Source: Purshia tridentata
Taxonomy: Eukaryota; Streptophyta; Magnoliopsida; Rosales; Rosaceae
DNA: 45,493 nucleotides
Assembly (NCBI GenBank): GCA_003254885.1
Contig: QANT01003251.1
Span: 1 to 45,493, forward strand
Reading direction: 5' to 3'
The position numbers and the translations under genes are program-made. The notes beneath the pieces are model-generated. The model saw only the letters and a program-made list of their open reading frames with translations, was not told where the DNA came from and searched no databases. Each line of letters starts with the position of its first letter. Within the stretch, counting starts at the first letter, position 1. Below are positions 34,801 through 44,906 of the stretch, piece after piece.

Positions 34801-36561
34801 CAAGGTTGACTGATTTCAAGAGAATCCCAATTGACTCCAGTACAATCTCAGGGTTGCGTTTCAGCATTTTAAGAGAAGATGGAAGCACGATGTTTTGAAA
34901 ATCTTCATGTGACATATGTGTAAAAAGTGGATGAAAAGCTTCACTAAGACCCTTTGCTGGCTTTTCTCTTGCATCTAAAATTGCCTTAAGATATATATCC
35001 AGAAATTTTGGCTGTGAAAAGCAAAAGTTCGAGTAAGAACTTCAGCAGAAAAGGTATACATGAAATCAATTTAAGAAAAGATTAACATAGATAGCCCCTG
35101 TCATACACGATTGTGAAACAAATAATCTCTCACCTTGCATTGTTCAAACAAAGAAGATGATTTGCTTGAGGCACTTGAGAACTCCATCAACAACCATATT
35201 AATTCAGGACTATCTTTGTATGGGATACGCGCATCTTTCAATTCCTCTATATACATTTTGTAGATGTCCAGGGACTGAAAAGGAAGTAAGAAACATAAAA
35301 TGTTAAAATAAAATAAAAATGTACAGGTATGCAAAGGATACACATTCTTAAAGATAAGTTTGGGTTGCAAACCTGAGAAAATAAGTGACAAAATGTCTTC
35401 TTGCAAGACATTCGTTCACGGAAAGATCTTTTCATGACAATATGAAGCAATGATGCCTGCACTGCAGCCACTCTACAGAACGCATTCTTTGAGACTGTCA
35501 CAAACTTACTCTTACCAAGAAGGAGACATGACCAATGAAGAAGTCTGTAGCAGCCAACATTTGATTGCAGCCTCACATGTTTTTCCATTACCTGAACAAG
35601 GGCTGCTGCAAAACTTTTCATGAAGGCAACCTCTTGTAAACCTTTTGTGATGATGTCATCAACAGCTTTCTTTGACCCACGATCATCATAAATATACAAT
35701 GTTTTAAATATTATATCTACCAAAGGCAATGCAAGCTCTGTACACATTTCTGCAGAAATAAAAATAAATTCAGAATAAGGACATGTCTAGATGATCAGTT
35801 CATAGCAAAACTGCAAGAGATTATGTAATGGACATGGTAAGCTCATCCTAATCACAGTACTGATTTATCTAAATGCCGAATATTGTTCAATGTTAAGTGC
35901 ACAAATATTCACACAAGTGATCAGTAAAAGAAAAGAAGAAGAAAAAAAAAAAAAGCAAATACTAACTTTAGTTTTTTAAAGTTGGATAAGCATAACAAGT
36001 TATTTCCATATAGGATTTCTGGAAAGTAATGGTGATACTTAATTCGCTCCTCTTCATTATTTAAAATATAATAAACAGATAATACACGATTTCGTCATCA
36101 TTGCTCTAGAAAATTCATCCTCTCTGTTAGTTTAGCACATCTGTTTCCTAGCTAATTATATAAAGCTAAGTCAATTTCATATGTCCAGGTATGCCACTGG
36201 AGAATGAACTTCAACAGTTCAACAAGATTGAGCTTGCTTCAAAATTCAACTTACTAAAACAAATATGCAATTCAAGAAAAACTTTAAACGTTATTCTTAA
36301 ACTCTCATTTAATATCATATGTACTACATTACGTATAAATTTCTAGAAATTTACGTATGCATGTACATAATCCATTTGAAAATGTATTCACAAATGCAAA
36401 TAGAATTACAGTGAAACTGCAATCGAGAACTAAGCTTATGACTAACCCGAGCTGTTGATAATGGAAGAGATTTCATCTCGGAAGATCCGAACCCGTTTCT
36501 TGGTGGAGGGAGTGGAGACCGACCCGGCGACGGAGAGGAGAGACTCTGTTTGAGTCGCCAT
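14682..36561 (-). CDS. GCN1: GCN1 / ILITYHIA, HEAT-repeat activator of the GCN2 kinase
   Basis: About 58 exons splice to an unbroken frame of roughly 2,600 residues, the usual length for GCN1 (yeast about 2,670). It starts [14 protein letters not shown] and ends [14 protein letters not shown]. Nearly the whole protein is HEAT repeats, with a charged linker near residues 800-890 and an eEF3-like centre near 1290-1690. GCN1 is a cytosolic ribosome-associated scaffold that lets GCN2 sense uncharged tRNA and phosphorylate eIF2-alpha; the Arabidopsis orthologue ILITYHIA is known for roles in immunity, cold and chloroplast development. All checked joins are in phase, and I saw no frameshift in nearly 8 kb of coding sequence. 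Introns carry retroelement tails, two short tandem duplications and two unresolved homopolymers. An in-frame ATG 33 codons upstream lies close to the TATA-like sequence and is probably not transcribed. Exon lists are in the next four entries. Confidence 0.96.
17521..17633. repeat. 56-bp perfect tandem duplication in a GCN1 intron
   Basis: Two adjacent identical copies with a 56-base period (starting GCATAAAAACCAGAAGTATT) lie in the intron between GCN1 exons 49 and 50. Perfect identity indicates a recent event. Confidence 0.95.
18308..18390. repeat. TA/TG/CA microsatellite in a GCN1 intron
   Basis: A mixed run of TATG, TATA and CACA units in the intron between GCN1 exons 46 and 47. It is partly self-complementary and likely length-variable. 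Confidence 0.9.
19655..19810 (-). mobile_element. SINE-like fragment in GCN1 intron 40
   Basis: Read on the minus strand, a possible pol III A box (GACCTTAGTTAATGAGG) is followed about 15 bases later by GGTTAATTCCCAACC, close to the tRNA B-box form GGTTCGANTCC. This arrangement is typical of tRNA-derived SINEs. The body decays into AT-rich intron sequence, and I could not define both ends. Confidence 0.35.
19782..19915. repeat. serially duplicated AAGGTCA unit with expanded T runs
   Basis: AAGGTCACTG followed by T10, then AAGGTCATTAAGTG followed by more than 50 T, then AAGGTCATTAAGTG again followed by normal sequence. The unit is repeated three times with increasing T tracts. One undetermined base lies in the run at 19879, so its length is unreliable. 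Confidence 0.8.
21045..21245 (+). mobile_element. possible SINE-like fragment in GCN1 intron 37
   Basis: GAATGAATCCCACC resembles a degenerate tRNA B box, preceded by AGCTGTAACTGCTAAG as a possible A box. Downstream lies a short hairpin formed by TGGTCCA and TGGACCA. GC content is higher than in the surrounding intron. Ends are undefined. Confidence 0.3.
22362..26709 (-). other. GCN1: GCN1 exons 24-34, eEF3-like core
   Basis: Approximate exons: 26532-26709, 26179-26300, 25938-26018, 25730-25846, 25390-25562, 23890-23967, 23637-23783, 23153-23275, 23003-23060, 22813-22925, 22362-22726. They encode about residues 1165-1686. The stretch with [40 protein letters not shown] and [18 protein letters not shown] has the helix pattern shared with the HEAT region of elongation factor 3, the most conserved part of GCN1. 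Intron 28 (23968-25389) is the longest intron and has an unusual acceptor. Confidence 0.85.
23971..25310 (-). mobile_element. LINE-like 3' end filling GCN1 intron 28
   Basis: On the minus strand the insert ends AATAAAATTTTGTTTTTTATC followed by 15 A (23971-23985 as T on plus). This AATAAA-type end with a poly(A) tail is typical of plant non-LTR retrotransposons. The body has only short broken frames and no recognisable reverse transcriptase, so it is 5'-truncated or a 3' untranslated remnant. The left limit near 25310 is a guess. The tail finishes three bases before the acceptor of exon 29. Confidence 0.55.
27045..27540 (-). mobile_element. LINE-like 3' end in GCN1 intron 22
   Basis: The minus strand reads ...TTTTAATAAAATTTTGATTTTCATTTAAG, similar to the end of the intron 28 insert but with a decayed A tail. 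It also shares AGAGGACAAG.TGT.CACTGA with the insert near 31280. Extent uncertain. Confidence 0.4.
30641..30850. repeat. 104-bp tandem duplication in GCN1 intron 13
   Basis: Two adjacent copies with a 104-base period starting GATCAACATTAAAACCTAAG (30641 and 30745), with one mismatch seen (CCATAAT against TCATAAT). Confidence 0.95.
31226..31560 (-). mobile_element. LINE-like 3' end in GCN1 intron 12
   Basis: The minus strand ends TTTTATTCAATGACATTATG...CTTATG followed by about 9 A, resembling the other two LINE-like ends. AGAGGACAAGTTGTACACTGA matches the intron 22 insert. No coding remnant was recognised. Confidence 0.4.
31937..36561 (-). other. GCN1: GCN1 exons 1-12, N-terminal HEAT region
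   Basis: Exon positions, good to a few bases: 36447-36561, 35373-35749, 35134-35276, 34631-35012, 33931-34078, 33536-33720, 33304-33430, 33126-33201, 32958-33034, 32830-32866, 32581-32748, 31937-32122. Together they encode about residues 1-675. In yeast the N-terminal part is needed for ribosome binding and GCN20 contact. Exon 2 begins AAATGTGTACAG after a TTCTGCAG acceptor and completes a Glu codon with exon 1. Exon 10 is a micro-exon of about 12 codons. Confidence 0.85.
32492..32519. repeat. C run with one N in GCN1 intron 11
   Basis: About 20 C (with one T) are followed by a single undetermined base at 32512 and then A. The length is unreliable. It does not touch an exon. Confidence 0.9.
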
Positions 36562-36629
36562 TGGGAAGCAGGCTGATGGATCCGAATGAAAGATCCAGTT
36601 GAGAATTTGGATGGTTTTTTTCAGCTGGC

Positions 36630-36638
36630 TTAGGGTTT
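36630..36638 (-). promoter_or_regulatory. telo-box in the GCN1 leader or promoter
   Basis: AAACCCTAA on the minus strand, 69-77 bases before the GCN1 start codon. Telo-boxes are known cis-elements near the transcription start of plant ribosomal-protein and other translation genes. Confidence 0.65.
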
Positions 36639-36665
36639 TAGGAGCTGACGAGAGTGACACAGAGG

Positions 36666-36688
36666 ATATATATATTTATATTTATATT
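36666..36688 (-). promoter_or_regulatory. TATA-like region of GCN1
   Basis: AT-only stretch reading ATAAATATAAATATATATAT on the minus strand, about 105-127 bases before the start codon. A transcription start about 30 bases downstream would fall near 36640, downstream of the in-frame upstream ATG at 36658-36660. Confidence 0.5.
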
Positions 36689-36757
36689 CTGGCTTTTGCC
36701 AGAGTTGGAGGCTTGGCTTGGAGTAGCTACTAGCTCGCATGAGGATGATGATGGTGA

Positions 36758-36811
36758 TGGGCTTTGAGATTGGGCTGTAGTTTTTGGGCTTTGAACTTTG
36801 AGCTTTGGGCC
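36758..36811 (+). promoter_or_regulatory. cluster of four site II (TGGGCY) elements
   Basis: TGGGCT at 36758-36763, 36771-36776 and 36785-36790, and TGGGCC at 36806-36811, lie 197-250 bases upstream of the GCN1 start. Site II elements bind TCP factors and co-occur with telo-boxes in promoters of plant translation genes. Confidence 0.6.
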
Positions 36812-38784
36812 TTGATCTTTAGGCTTCGGCTTTCGGCCTTTAGGCTTTAGTCCTTGGTTTGATGATTGTGATTATGGCGCAGACATTAGTGGTCGGCTGG
36901 TCGTTCACTCGTTGGACTAGTTGGCAAAGCTCTTTTATTATTTTTTAATCAAAACGCAAGCACTACTGAAAGAAACGCAGAACCGGAACAGTTGGCAAGT
37001 TGCTTTCACAGATTATATGAACAAAACCGAAATATAGCATAACAAACAAGTAATTAAAAATTATATATTGTCCTCAACTGCATAAAACAATGGACTAGTA
37101 AGCAAATTTCGAAAGGATTTTTCAGTTTTGCAGATCAATCCAATTGGACTAAATGTTAAATATTGAGAATTTGAAAAGTCATAACTACCCTTCACTATTT
37201 CACTAGAAACAAAAAAAAGTAAGTACAATATTGACTCATGAGAATTTGTTTATGCTCAAAATCAGTCATTTTTACGAGATCTTGCAAGTTTATAGTTTTG
37301 GCTGTGTTTGTTTAAACTTTAAACTGTATTTTTGTTTAGTAGTCGTGTCTTTAAATAACACGTTAACAACACAGACACCAAACATCACCTCATTTTTGCA
37401 GTTCTCACGTGTAGATTTCGTGCGAGAAATGTGTTCGAAAGCGACGGCACTTTTCGAAAAGCCCTAGCATATGCCCACTCACAGAGAAATAGCGTGGAAC
37501 GCGTGAGTCTTCTTCTTCACTCTTCGTCTTCCGGCGATGTCTCTGTGAAACTCCCAGACTTAGCATGTCCATAGCTACGGTGATGTGCTGCATTGAAAGA
37601 GGTGATTGATGATATTTCAGTTAAGTTGTTCTTCCACTTCTTCCTTTATGTGCGTTTTGCTTTCTATCACTATTTAATTACAGGCAGCGACTCAATCGAT
37701 TTTAATAGCTTTTCTAGTACTAATTTCTTTTCATTTTCTAGTTGCTATTTAATTACGTATATATAGAAAAATCCAATTTCCTGATAAAAAACAGAAATAT
37801 CTCATTTGGGTTCTTGTGATAGACTGATATACAATCAAAAATGGTTGTCTTGGTCAACTTTAACTTAACTGGTGAGTTCTCAGACTATTTAACTTTCACT
37901 TAATCAAGAATTGTAAATGCAACTAATAAGTAGTAATAGGCTGCAAGCCTCCAATGCAATGCATGCATCTTCTATATATCTATGCAAGTTTTCTTCATCA
38001 AACCTTCAATGTTGGAGCTAGTCTGCTAGAATGGATATGTTGCTTTGGTTTGGTTTTATGACTTGTCTTCGCTTTTCTGGTTTACACTGACAGAAATATT
38101 TGCAAATATCTAGCAAATAGGACGATCATCTTTTGGAAATGCAGTGCAACTGCTGTGGCTGCAGACCATCTTAATCTTGACTCTTGTGTCATTCTGTGTA
38201 CCTCTGTCTAAGGTCAATTTCCTTCTCTTAATTTTACTGATTTTCTCAGCTATTTGTTTAGTTGGTTCCATGCATGGTATTTCTATTATGATCCATAATG
38301 TTGGAGAGGTCCAAAATTCACCTCTCAAGTTTTATATAAAAGAAAATAAATTTTTTTCTGTACTTGGTGACACTCGACAATTAAACCATAGGCACACGTG
38401 TTCAGCTCTACATGATAAGCTACTCATCTGCTCACATGTAGTATGCACGTGTGAAAAGGATATCAAAAAAGTAAAATTAAGCATGAAAAATAAGGAAATT
38501 CATCAAATTCATGATATATCTTCAAGCTTAAGGAGCTTGAAACAATTAGACAGGTGTTTGACTGTTTGACATGTGTTCATCAGAGGGTGGTGTGCTACAG
38601 CAACAGCCAGACTATTGTTTTACACATGTTCACTGCTCACTCTCTTCCAAAGAACCAAACCCAAGTACTAATTAAAGCAATTTGGATATAACTTTTTACT
38701 TTTGGCATCAAACACATATGACACATGAGTACTAGTAGTTCAAGCAGTTTTAGGTCACTGTGTGCCATATCTTGAATCACACAA
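36812..38784. other. intergenic, with a possible leader of the DREB2 relic
   Basis: No protein-coding gene supported. Around 37400-37610 the base composition rises (CTTCGTCTTCCGGCGATG) and could be an untranslated first exon of the downstream DREB2-type gene, since 5' leader introns are common in DREB2 genes. There is no direct proof of splicing. The 141-residue open frame at 38144-38569 has no recognisable features. Confidence 0.4.
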
Positions 38785-39405
38785 ATGAAAAATGTCATAG
38801 ACAAGGACTTAGAGAGAAAGGTGGCAAAGAAACCCAGTATGGAGCGCTCAAGAAAAGGGTGCATGAAAGGGCAGGGAGGGCCACAGAATGCTCTGTGCAG
38901 CTTCAGAGGAGTGAGGCAGAGGACTTGGGGCAAATGGGTGGATGAAATACGAGTGCCTAATCGTGGTAATAGGCTGTGGCTAGGCACTTTCAACACTGCA
39001 ACAGAACTGCACTTTCTTATGATGATGCAGCAAAAAAGCTTTATGGCTCTCTGCCAAGCTCAACCTGCACCAGCCACACCACCCAACTGACCCTGCATCA
39101 TCATCTTCAAGTAGTACTAATTCAAGCACCTCAGCCGTTGATATTGGGGAGTCTATGAAGGATTCAAGTGCGGATGGTTCTGCTGTTAAAGGTTCTGATC
39201 ATCATGAAGCAGATTTATTAATGTTTGGAGGGTGGGATGGCGATGATTTGTGGAAGAGTACTCTACCCCTGAATTGAGTAAATGGGCTGGAGTTTGTGGT
39301 GATCACAAGAATTTTCTAGAGATGGATGACATGGAAGGAGTTATGATGGGTGGAGTGGATGAATTCATAGATTGGGATGCTTTAGAAGTTCAATGGAGTT
39401 TGTGA
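38785..39405 (+). pseudogene. broken DREB2-type AP2/ERF transcription factor gene
   Basis: The N-terminal part has the DREB2 signature [20 protein letters not shown] followed by an AP2 domain ([24 protein letters not shown]). Three single-base losses then move the frame: near 39007 inside the AP2 domain (before [13 protein letters not shown]), near 39051 (before AKLNLHQP) and near 39254 (before EYSTPELSKWAG). The net change is three bases, so the last part returns to the starting frame and ends at TGA 39403-39405. The undamaged gene would encode about 207 residues, the size of the DREB2D type. Two usually conserved AP2 positions also differ (WVDEIRVP where the family has WVAEIREP). The family binds DRE/CRT elements in drought and heat responses; this copy should make only a truncated protein. 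GCN1 in the same window shows no such indels, so sequencing error is unlikely. Confidence 0.85.
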
Positions 39406-42400
39406 AGGGGCACATATGCATATGATGTTGCTATATATTATACAGATTATGTATAGGCTTGCATATAGCCTTATAGAAATTTTGTTTTTGTTTTTGTGGT
39501 TCTGTTTTCATATATTTCATCTTTATATATGTTTTTGGGTCAAAAAATGATGAGCATATGAACATATGAAGTTTTTTTTCTTTATTTCTTATCCTCAATG
39601 CTCCACCATTCGACTCACATGGGAAAATTTCCTTAACCTCTTATGAAATAATCACCAAGCTCATTGCTTTGATTTATTATGTACTTGAGAATTAAACTTA
39701 GGTTGAGATTTGATTTGGATAATATAATTTTTACATTCAAAATGGCTGCATCTAGTCCTTATGTTCTATACATGGTTGATTTTTGAATCTTATCACATAG
39801 GAGTGTAATTTTGCTCCAACAATTTCTAACCTTGATGCAACATTATTTAGGCTCTTACTGTCAAACTCAACTCATCATCCATGGAATAGGTTTGGTATCG
39901 TTGTGGGTCTTATTGCCTGACCCGAGGCCCATATTGTTTTCTTGGTAATGTTCTGGTCCTGAATGCCAATACAACCTGTGCCATTCTCGGTCCTAGGTAT
40001 TGGGTGTGTATAAATGCCCACTGCCCAGATAATGGCACTTAATTGCTGTATTAGCCTGCATGCCCCTCAAAAGCAAACCAAATACCAAACATTTCAATTC
40101 CAAGTGTTTTGGTTTGTAGATTAAACTGCAGGCACGTCACTGAAAGATTCAATTTGGATTTCAGAATTTGGTACTATTTTGCATCATTAATTTAATAGTG
40201 TCACAATCCTTTTCCTTTGTTGTTTTAATGCAAGAATCATTTGAGCAGCCATAACATGTTTTTCCACTGTATCAAAACCTGCAGTCACACTCATCCTTAA
40301 CAACTAATACAAAAAGCCAATGATTTTGACATATATAGGCTAATAGATTTGCTTGAATTGCAATGAGAAACTAAGACACTGACTGCCTAGCATGTAACAT
40401 AAAACCACAAGCATGACTGTTACGTCATAACCTCAGTGTCACTCCAAGATATTGCCCTTGGCAAAGAGTTAGAAAACTGTCAATAATCTGTACTCGGCAA
40501 TCAGTAAGTGAAAGGATTATTATACTGCATCTTGGAAAGTAGAAAGTTAACTAAAACTTGAAAGGATATGAATTTTTATCCTTCTCTGTACTTCTTGGGA
40601 ATTGAAAGAGCCTGAAAATATTGGCTTCAACTTTATGGTCTACCGCTTTGAGAAATGTCGGCTTCTTGGACAGTTGTCTGCTTATATTTAAGCTATGCCA
40701 CGTGAAGGCATTTTGTTGCAGAAGAAGCTGCCTCATTGAAGCTTATACAACTCATAGCAGATATCTTATTTTATCACATAATCCACAAAACAGAAGTTTT
40801 GTGACAACCCTTATTTAAAGAAGTTTTCTTAAATATTTGCTCCTAACGTTCTGAATATAACTAAATTATTTGTTACACAAATTCAATAAAGTGGCCAGAC
40901 TATTCAGAATGATTAATGATTTTACTGAATTAAGAATACTGTTATGACTTCCAGAATCTTTGATTCATCAACTACGAAAGAAATTTGTTTTTCTTTGTAT
41001 TGTACTTAGAAGCTTACATTAATTACAACTAATTTTGCATGCGAATAAAATGTAACCCCACCAAATTCATTGCAGTCTGCGTGGCTGCAGATATAATTCC
41101 CAGCCTTTGATCTACTTCCTCTTCTTTATTAAGTGAATGTGTGTGAATTCTGTAGGATCTGAATGATAAATGCTTTGGCAATTGGCAATTTCCGTACTGG
41201 CAAAACAAAATGGGTGTTGCTTTTGCTGTTACTGTTATTTGAGAAACACTTAAAAGAGTACTTCATATTGATATAAACTACATTTATGTTCACTGGGGAC
41301 AAAACTCAATTACCAACAAGTACTTGAAAAATCTAACAGTCCTTAATCCTGTTAACCTTTTTTCAGTGAAATGATAAATTTTTCATTCCTTATTATCCCA
41401 CAAATCTTCATCAGACTTGATGGGTTTACTACTTTAATCCCAAACCATTTTCTTTGTATTGTCAGTAACCTGAGAAGGATCTGGGATTAAATGCCTTTAT
41501 TACATATAGTTTAATGCTCATTCAAGTGACATAGGAAGTGCCTATTGGAAGTAGTTAGATCACACCCCATCAAATTTATTTTGGTCACATGGCTTACTAA
41601 TATGTTGTCCCTAGTCTGTCCCCCCATTTACCAGTAATTCCACCATCATCACCTTTGTAAGGCAAAGCTACAAATGCACCACTCATGATAGTTGGGAATT
41701 TGGGATGAGAGGGCTGACTCATTATGTATGTTAGATTAATTATAGTTCTGTATATAGCAAATTGCAACCTGCCAATTGAAACCTACCCCAACTCAATAAA
41801 TTTGGAGAGTGATAGACATCCTTCTGGGGGCATTATAAGGAATTACAAGAATAATAAACTGTCTCCAAGAGGGTTAGGCATTTAATGTTTCTCCTCTGGT
41901 TCTTAGTTTAAAAACATAATTATGCATTCAAATTTCACAAACAATTAACATTGTAGGCAAGCTAGATCATGATTTAGGGAGTGAATGGCTATGATCTTCA
42001 ACTATGAAATTCCATCCTTAAAACGAAGAAAAGGAAAAAAAAAATGCAGAATATAAGAAAGAAAATAACTGCTCTGACAATGTTAGTGCTTCTTAAATGA
42101 GCTTATGGTACAACAGATCACAGAGATGGCTGCAGAATTCTAAAAGCTACTACAATTATTTCTGAAAGGAAATGATATCTTCCTTCATGATTCAGAATTT
42201 TGTTTTATAGACAAAGGAAATTATATCACCCCACTTTGCCAGAAATAGAAAGTGGTTGATTAAAGCTGCAACAAGTAGGTAGCAAAGTAAAAAACAAGGA
42301 TTGAATGCAAAGCTGAAAAACCTAACCCAAACCTTCAATTGTTTTGTATATTTTCACTGTGTAAAATTTTTCATGGTGTTAAAAAGTACTTGGTATTGTC

Positions 42401-42623
42401 ACCTATATCAAAATTGTCAACACAACAATGAAAGCAATGCAAAGTAAGTTGTCAATATCGACAAATATATGGCCATGGTGGAACAATAACTACTGGCTGC
42501 CTACATAATTCTCCATTTAACTTCCTGGAACTACCAGAGCCAGCTTTTGTAAATGGTAGTCCAAAACCTGTAATCTCTGGTGGCGGTGGAGCCATTAATA
42601 TGGTGCCAAGTATGAGTGAGCAA
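39406..42623. other. intergenic, no supported gene
   Basis: About 3.2 kb of AT-rich DNA. Small frames at 40551-40736, 40621-40818 and 42452-42670 have no recognisable motif or splice partner. The last part is the upstream region of the GDSL gene. Confidence 0.5.
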
Positions 42624-42630
42624 TATATAA
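42624..42630 (+). promoter_or_regulatory. TATA box of the GDSL gene
   Basis: TATATAA followed by AG, 121 bases before the start codon, which would give a leader of about 90 bases. Confidence 0.6.
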
Positions 42631-42750
42631 AGCTATAGAGCTCATTCACTAATTTCCAGTGGAAATACAATAACTAGCTAGCTAGTGTGCACTAAAGAGC
42701 TGGTCTGGGACTGGACTTGATTGCATAGAGCTAGCTAGCCATATTCCATC

Positions 42751-44906
42751 ATGCATAGAATCTTTGTTTCATGGATTAGTTTAGGCCTCCTGCTTATAAC
42801 TGGTGCTGGCTGTCAAGCTGAGGCACGGGCTTTCTTCGTTTTCGGAGATTCTCTGGTGGACAATGGCAACAATGACTTCCTGGCCACCACTGCCCGCGCA
42901 GACTCATATCCTTATGGCATAGACTATCCAACTCACAGAGCAACCGGCCGTTTTTCTAATGGCCTTAACATACCTGACCTTATCAGTGAGCTTCTTAATT
43001 AGTACATTTGTATTATATATATGTATATGCTTTTAGTGATTTTGTCCTGCTGAGGACAAGATTAATGATCATATTTGCACTTATTAATTTGCATGCATTA
43101 ATTTTCAGGTGAGCAACTTGGGTCAGAGCCCACATTGCCATACTTGAGTCCACTGCTCAATGGAGAAAGGCTACTTGTTGGTGCCAACTTTGCTTCTGCT
43201 GGGATTGGAATTCTCAATGACACTGGCATCCAGTTTGTAAGTAGTACTACTCCTTTTTAAGCTTACTGAGTAGCACTAGTTCTAGTAATACATATTTAAA
43301 GAAAAATGCAATTAAAGTACATATTTTTTATTTTTTATTGAGCTATATATGTCCAATAATGCATGTTACCTTGGATGTGCAGCTTAACATAATTCGAATC
43401 TTCAAACAACTGGAGTACTTCGAACAATATCAGACAAGGGTGAGTGGCCTGATTGGAGCTGATCAGACTCAAGCACTTGTGAACCAAGCACTGGTTCTTA
43501 TCACTCTTGGTGGCAATGATTTTGTGAACAACTACTACTTGGTTCCCTTCTCTGCTAGATCTCGCCAGTTCTCTCTCCCGGACTATGTTGTCTACCTCAT
43601 TTCTGAATATCGAAAAAATCTAGTGGTAACTAATTTTTTGTTTCTTGCTCTATTTTTAGTACTCGCACATATTTCTTTCTTTGAAGTCTTTTATTTATTT
43701 CTGCTACTGCTATTTTATGCACTTTACATGGTAAGTGTAGCAGTAACACCATGCATGCATACGATATGCGTAGATAACTGGTCACAATAAAGTAGGAGGG
43801 TGTGAGTAATGGTGATGTGACTTTAACGGAAGCAGGGAGATATGGAAAGATAAGTTTGGTTGGTGAGACCAGCAAACACTTTGAATTTTCATTAATGCCG
43901 TTTGCCCAAATGCACTTATGATTATCTACTTGCATTAAAGATGTTTGGAGGACAGCATAAATAGTGGGGAGTGTTCACAGTACTTAGACAAATTAATAAC
44001 CATTAGACTTCCGAAGTTTAAGCTAATTGTTAGGGAATGTACCAACAATATATATTAAGTTAACACCTTCTCTCATATACAGCGCACCTAACATCTTACA
44101 AACTAACAAATATGCAGAAAATTGAGGGTTGGGGTTTCAACCCAGGATGTTCTACAATCATGTCGGGCAATCACTTAACTCCAAAAGTGCGCTTATAACT
44201 GTTTAAGAAAAAGATTAACAATATATATTTAGTTAATACTGTCTAATGTGCACTAATGTGACTGAAACTGACAGCAAATTCATATATGATGGTTTATATT
44301 ACGTGTGGTTTCACAAATAATGCAGAGGCTCTATGAATTGGGAGCACGTAAGGTTTTGGTGACAGGCACTGGACCACTAGGCTGTGTTCCTGCAGAGTTG
44401 GCTCAGCATAGCACAAATGGCGAGTGCGCTGTTGAGCTGCAACGAGCTGCCAACTTGTTCAACCCACAACTAGTCCAAATGATAAATGATCTCAACAGTC
44501 AAGTTGGTTCAGATGTCTTTGTTGCTGCAAATGCAATGGAGATGCACATGGATTTCATCTCTGATCCTCATGCCTATGGTACGTCTTGTTAATTAAATTT
44601 ATAGATAGATAGAACCTATTTTGAAAAACCGAATTGCATTAATAAGATACATAATGTTGATATGGTTTTGCAGGATTTGTGACTTCAAAAGTAGCATGCT
44701 GTGGACAAGGACCTTACAATGGCATTGGGCTGTGCACGATAGCCTCCAACTTGTGCCCCAACAGAGATGTGTATGCATTTTGGGATCCATTTCATCCTTC
44801 CGAGAAGGCTAACAGGATCATTGTGCAACAAATCTTGAGTGGAACCAACAAGTACATGCACCCAATGAACCTCAGCACTATTTTGGCCTTGGACTCTAGG
44901 ACCTAG
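42751..44906 (+). CDS. GDSL esterase/lipase, cutin-synthase-like group, five exons
   Basis: Exons 42751-42985, 43109-43236, 43383-43625, 44326-44578 and 44674-44906 join in frame to 363 residues. A signal peptide covers about 1-25 ([17 protein letters not shown]), so the enzyme is secreted. The SGNH hydrolase blocks are complete: [13 protein letters not shown] near residue 30 (catalytic Ser), [11 protein letters not shown] (oxyanion Gly), [12 protein letters not shown] (oxyanion Asn) and [10 protein letters not shown] near the C terminus (catalytic Asp and His). The [13 protein letters not shown] segment and the ending [10 protein letters not shown] match the LTL1 / At5g33370-like clade, which includes cutin synthase 2; members transfer acyl groups to build cutin in the epidermal wall. 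That substrate is inferred from family. Length is typical. Intron 3 (700 bases) holds a SINE-like fragment. Confidence 0.95.
44040..44265 (-). mobile_element. SINE-like fragment in GDSL intron 3
   Basis: On the minus strand GGAGTTAAGTGATTGCC (A-box-like) is followed 27 bases later by GGGTTGAAACCCC (B-box-like, GGTTNRANNCC). This spacing is typical of tRNA-derived SINEs. GTGCGCT-like segments flank the core. Ends are not defined. Confidence 0.4.

Noticed and set aside
14682-36561. Many short frames considered as separate HEAT-repeat genes
   Set aside because: They are consecutive exons of one GCN1 gene, joined in phase with GT-AG introns and in the family's residue order.
38144-38569. 141-residue plus-strand open frame upstream of the DREB2 relic
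   Set aside because: No recognisable domain; N-terminal hydrophobic run is AT-rich chance sequence and it does not join to the AP2 part.
38637-38996. 119-residue minus-strand frame
   Set aside because: Antisense across the DREB2-type AP2 region, which has clear sense-strand homology.
42452-42670. 72-residue minus-strand frame upstream of the GDSL gene, considered as a small secreted peptide
   Set aside because: No signal peptide cleavage pattern or known peptide motif, and it overlaps the GDSL promoter.
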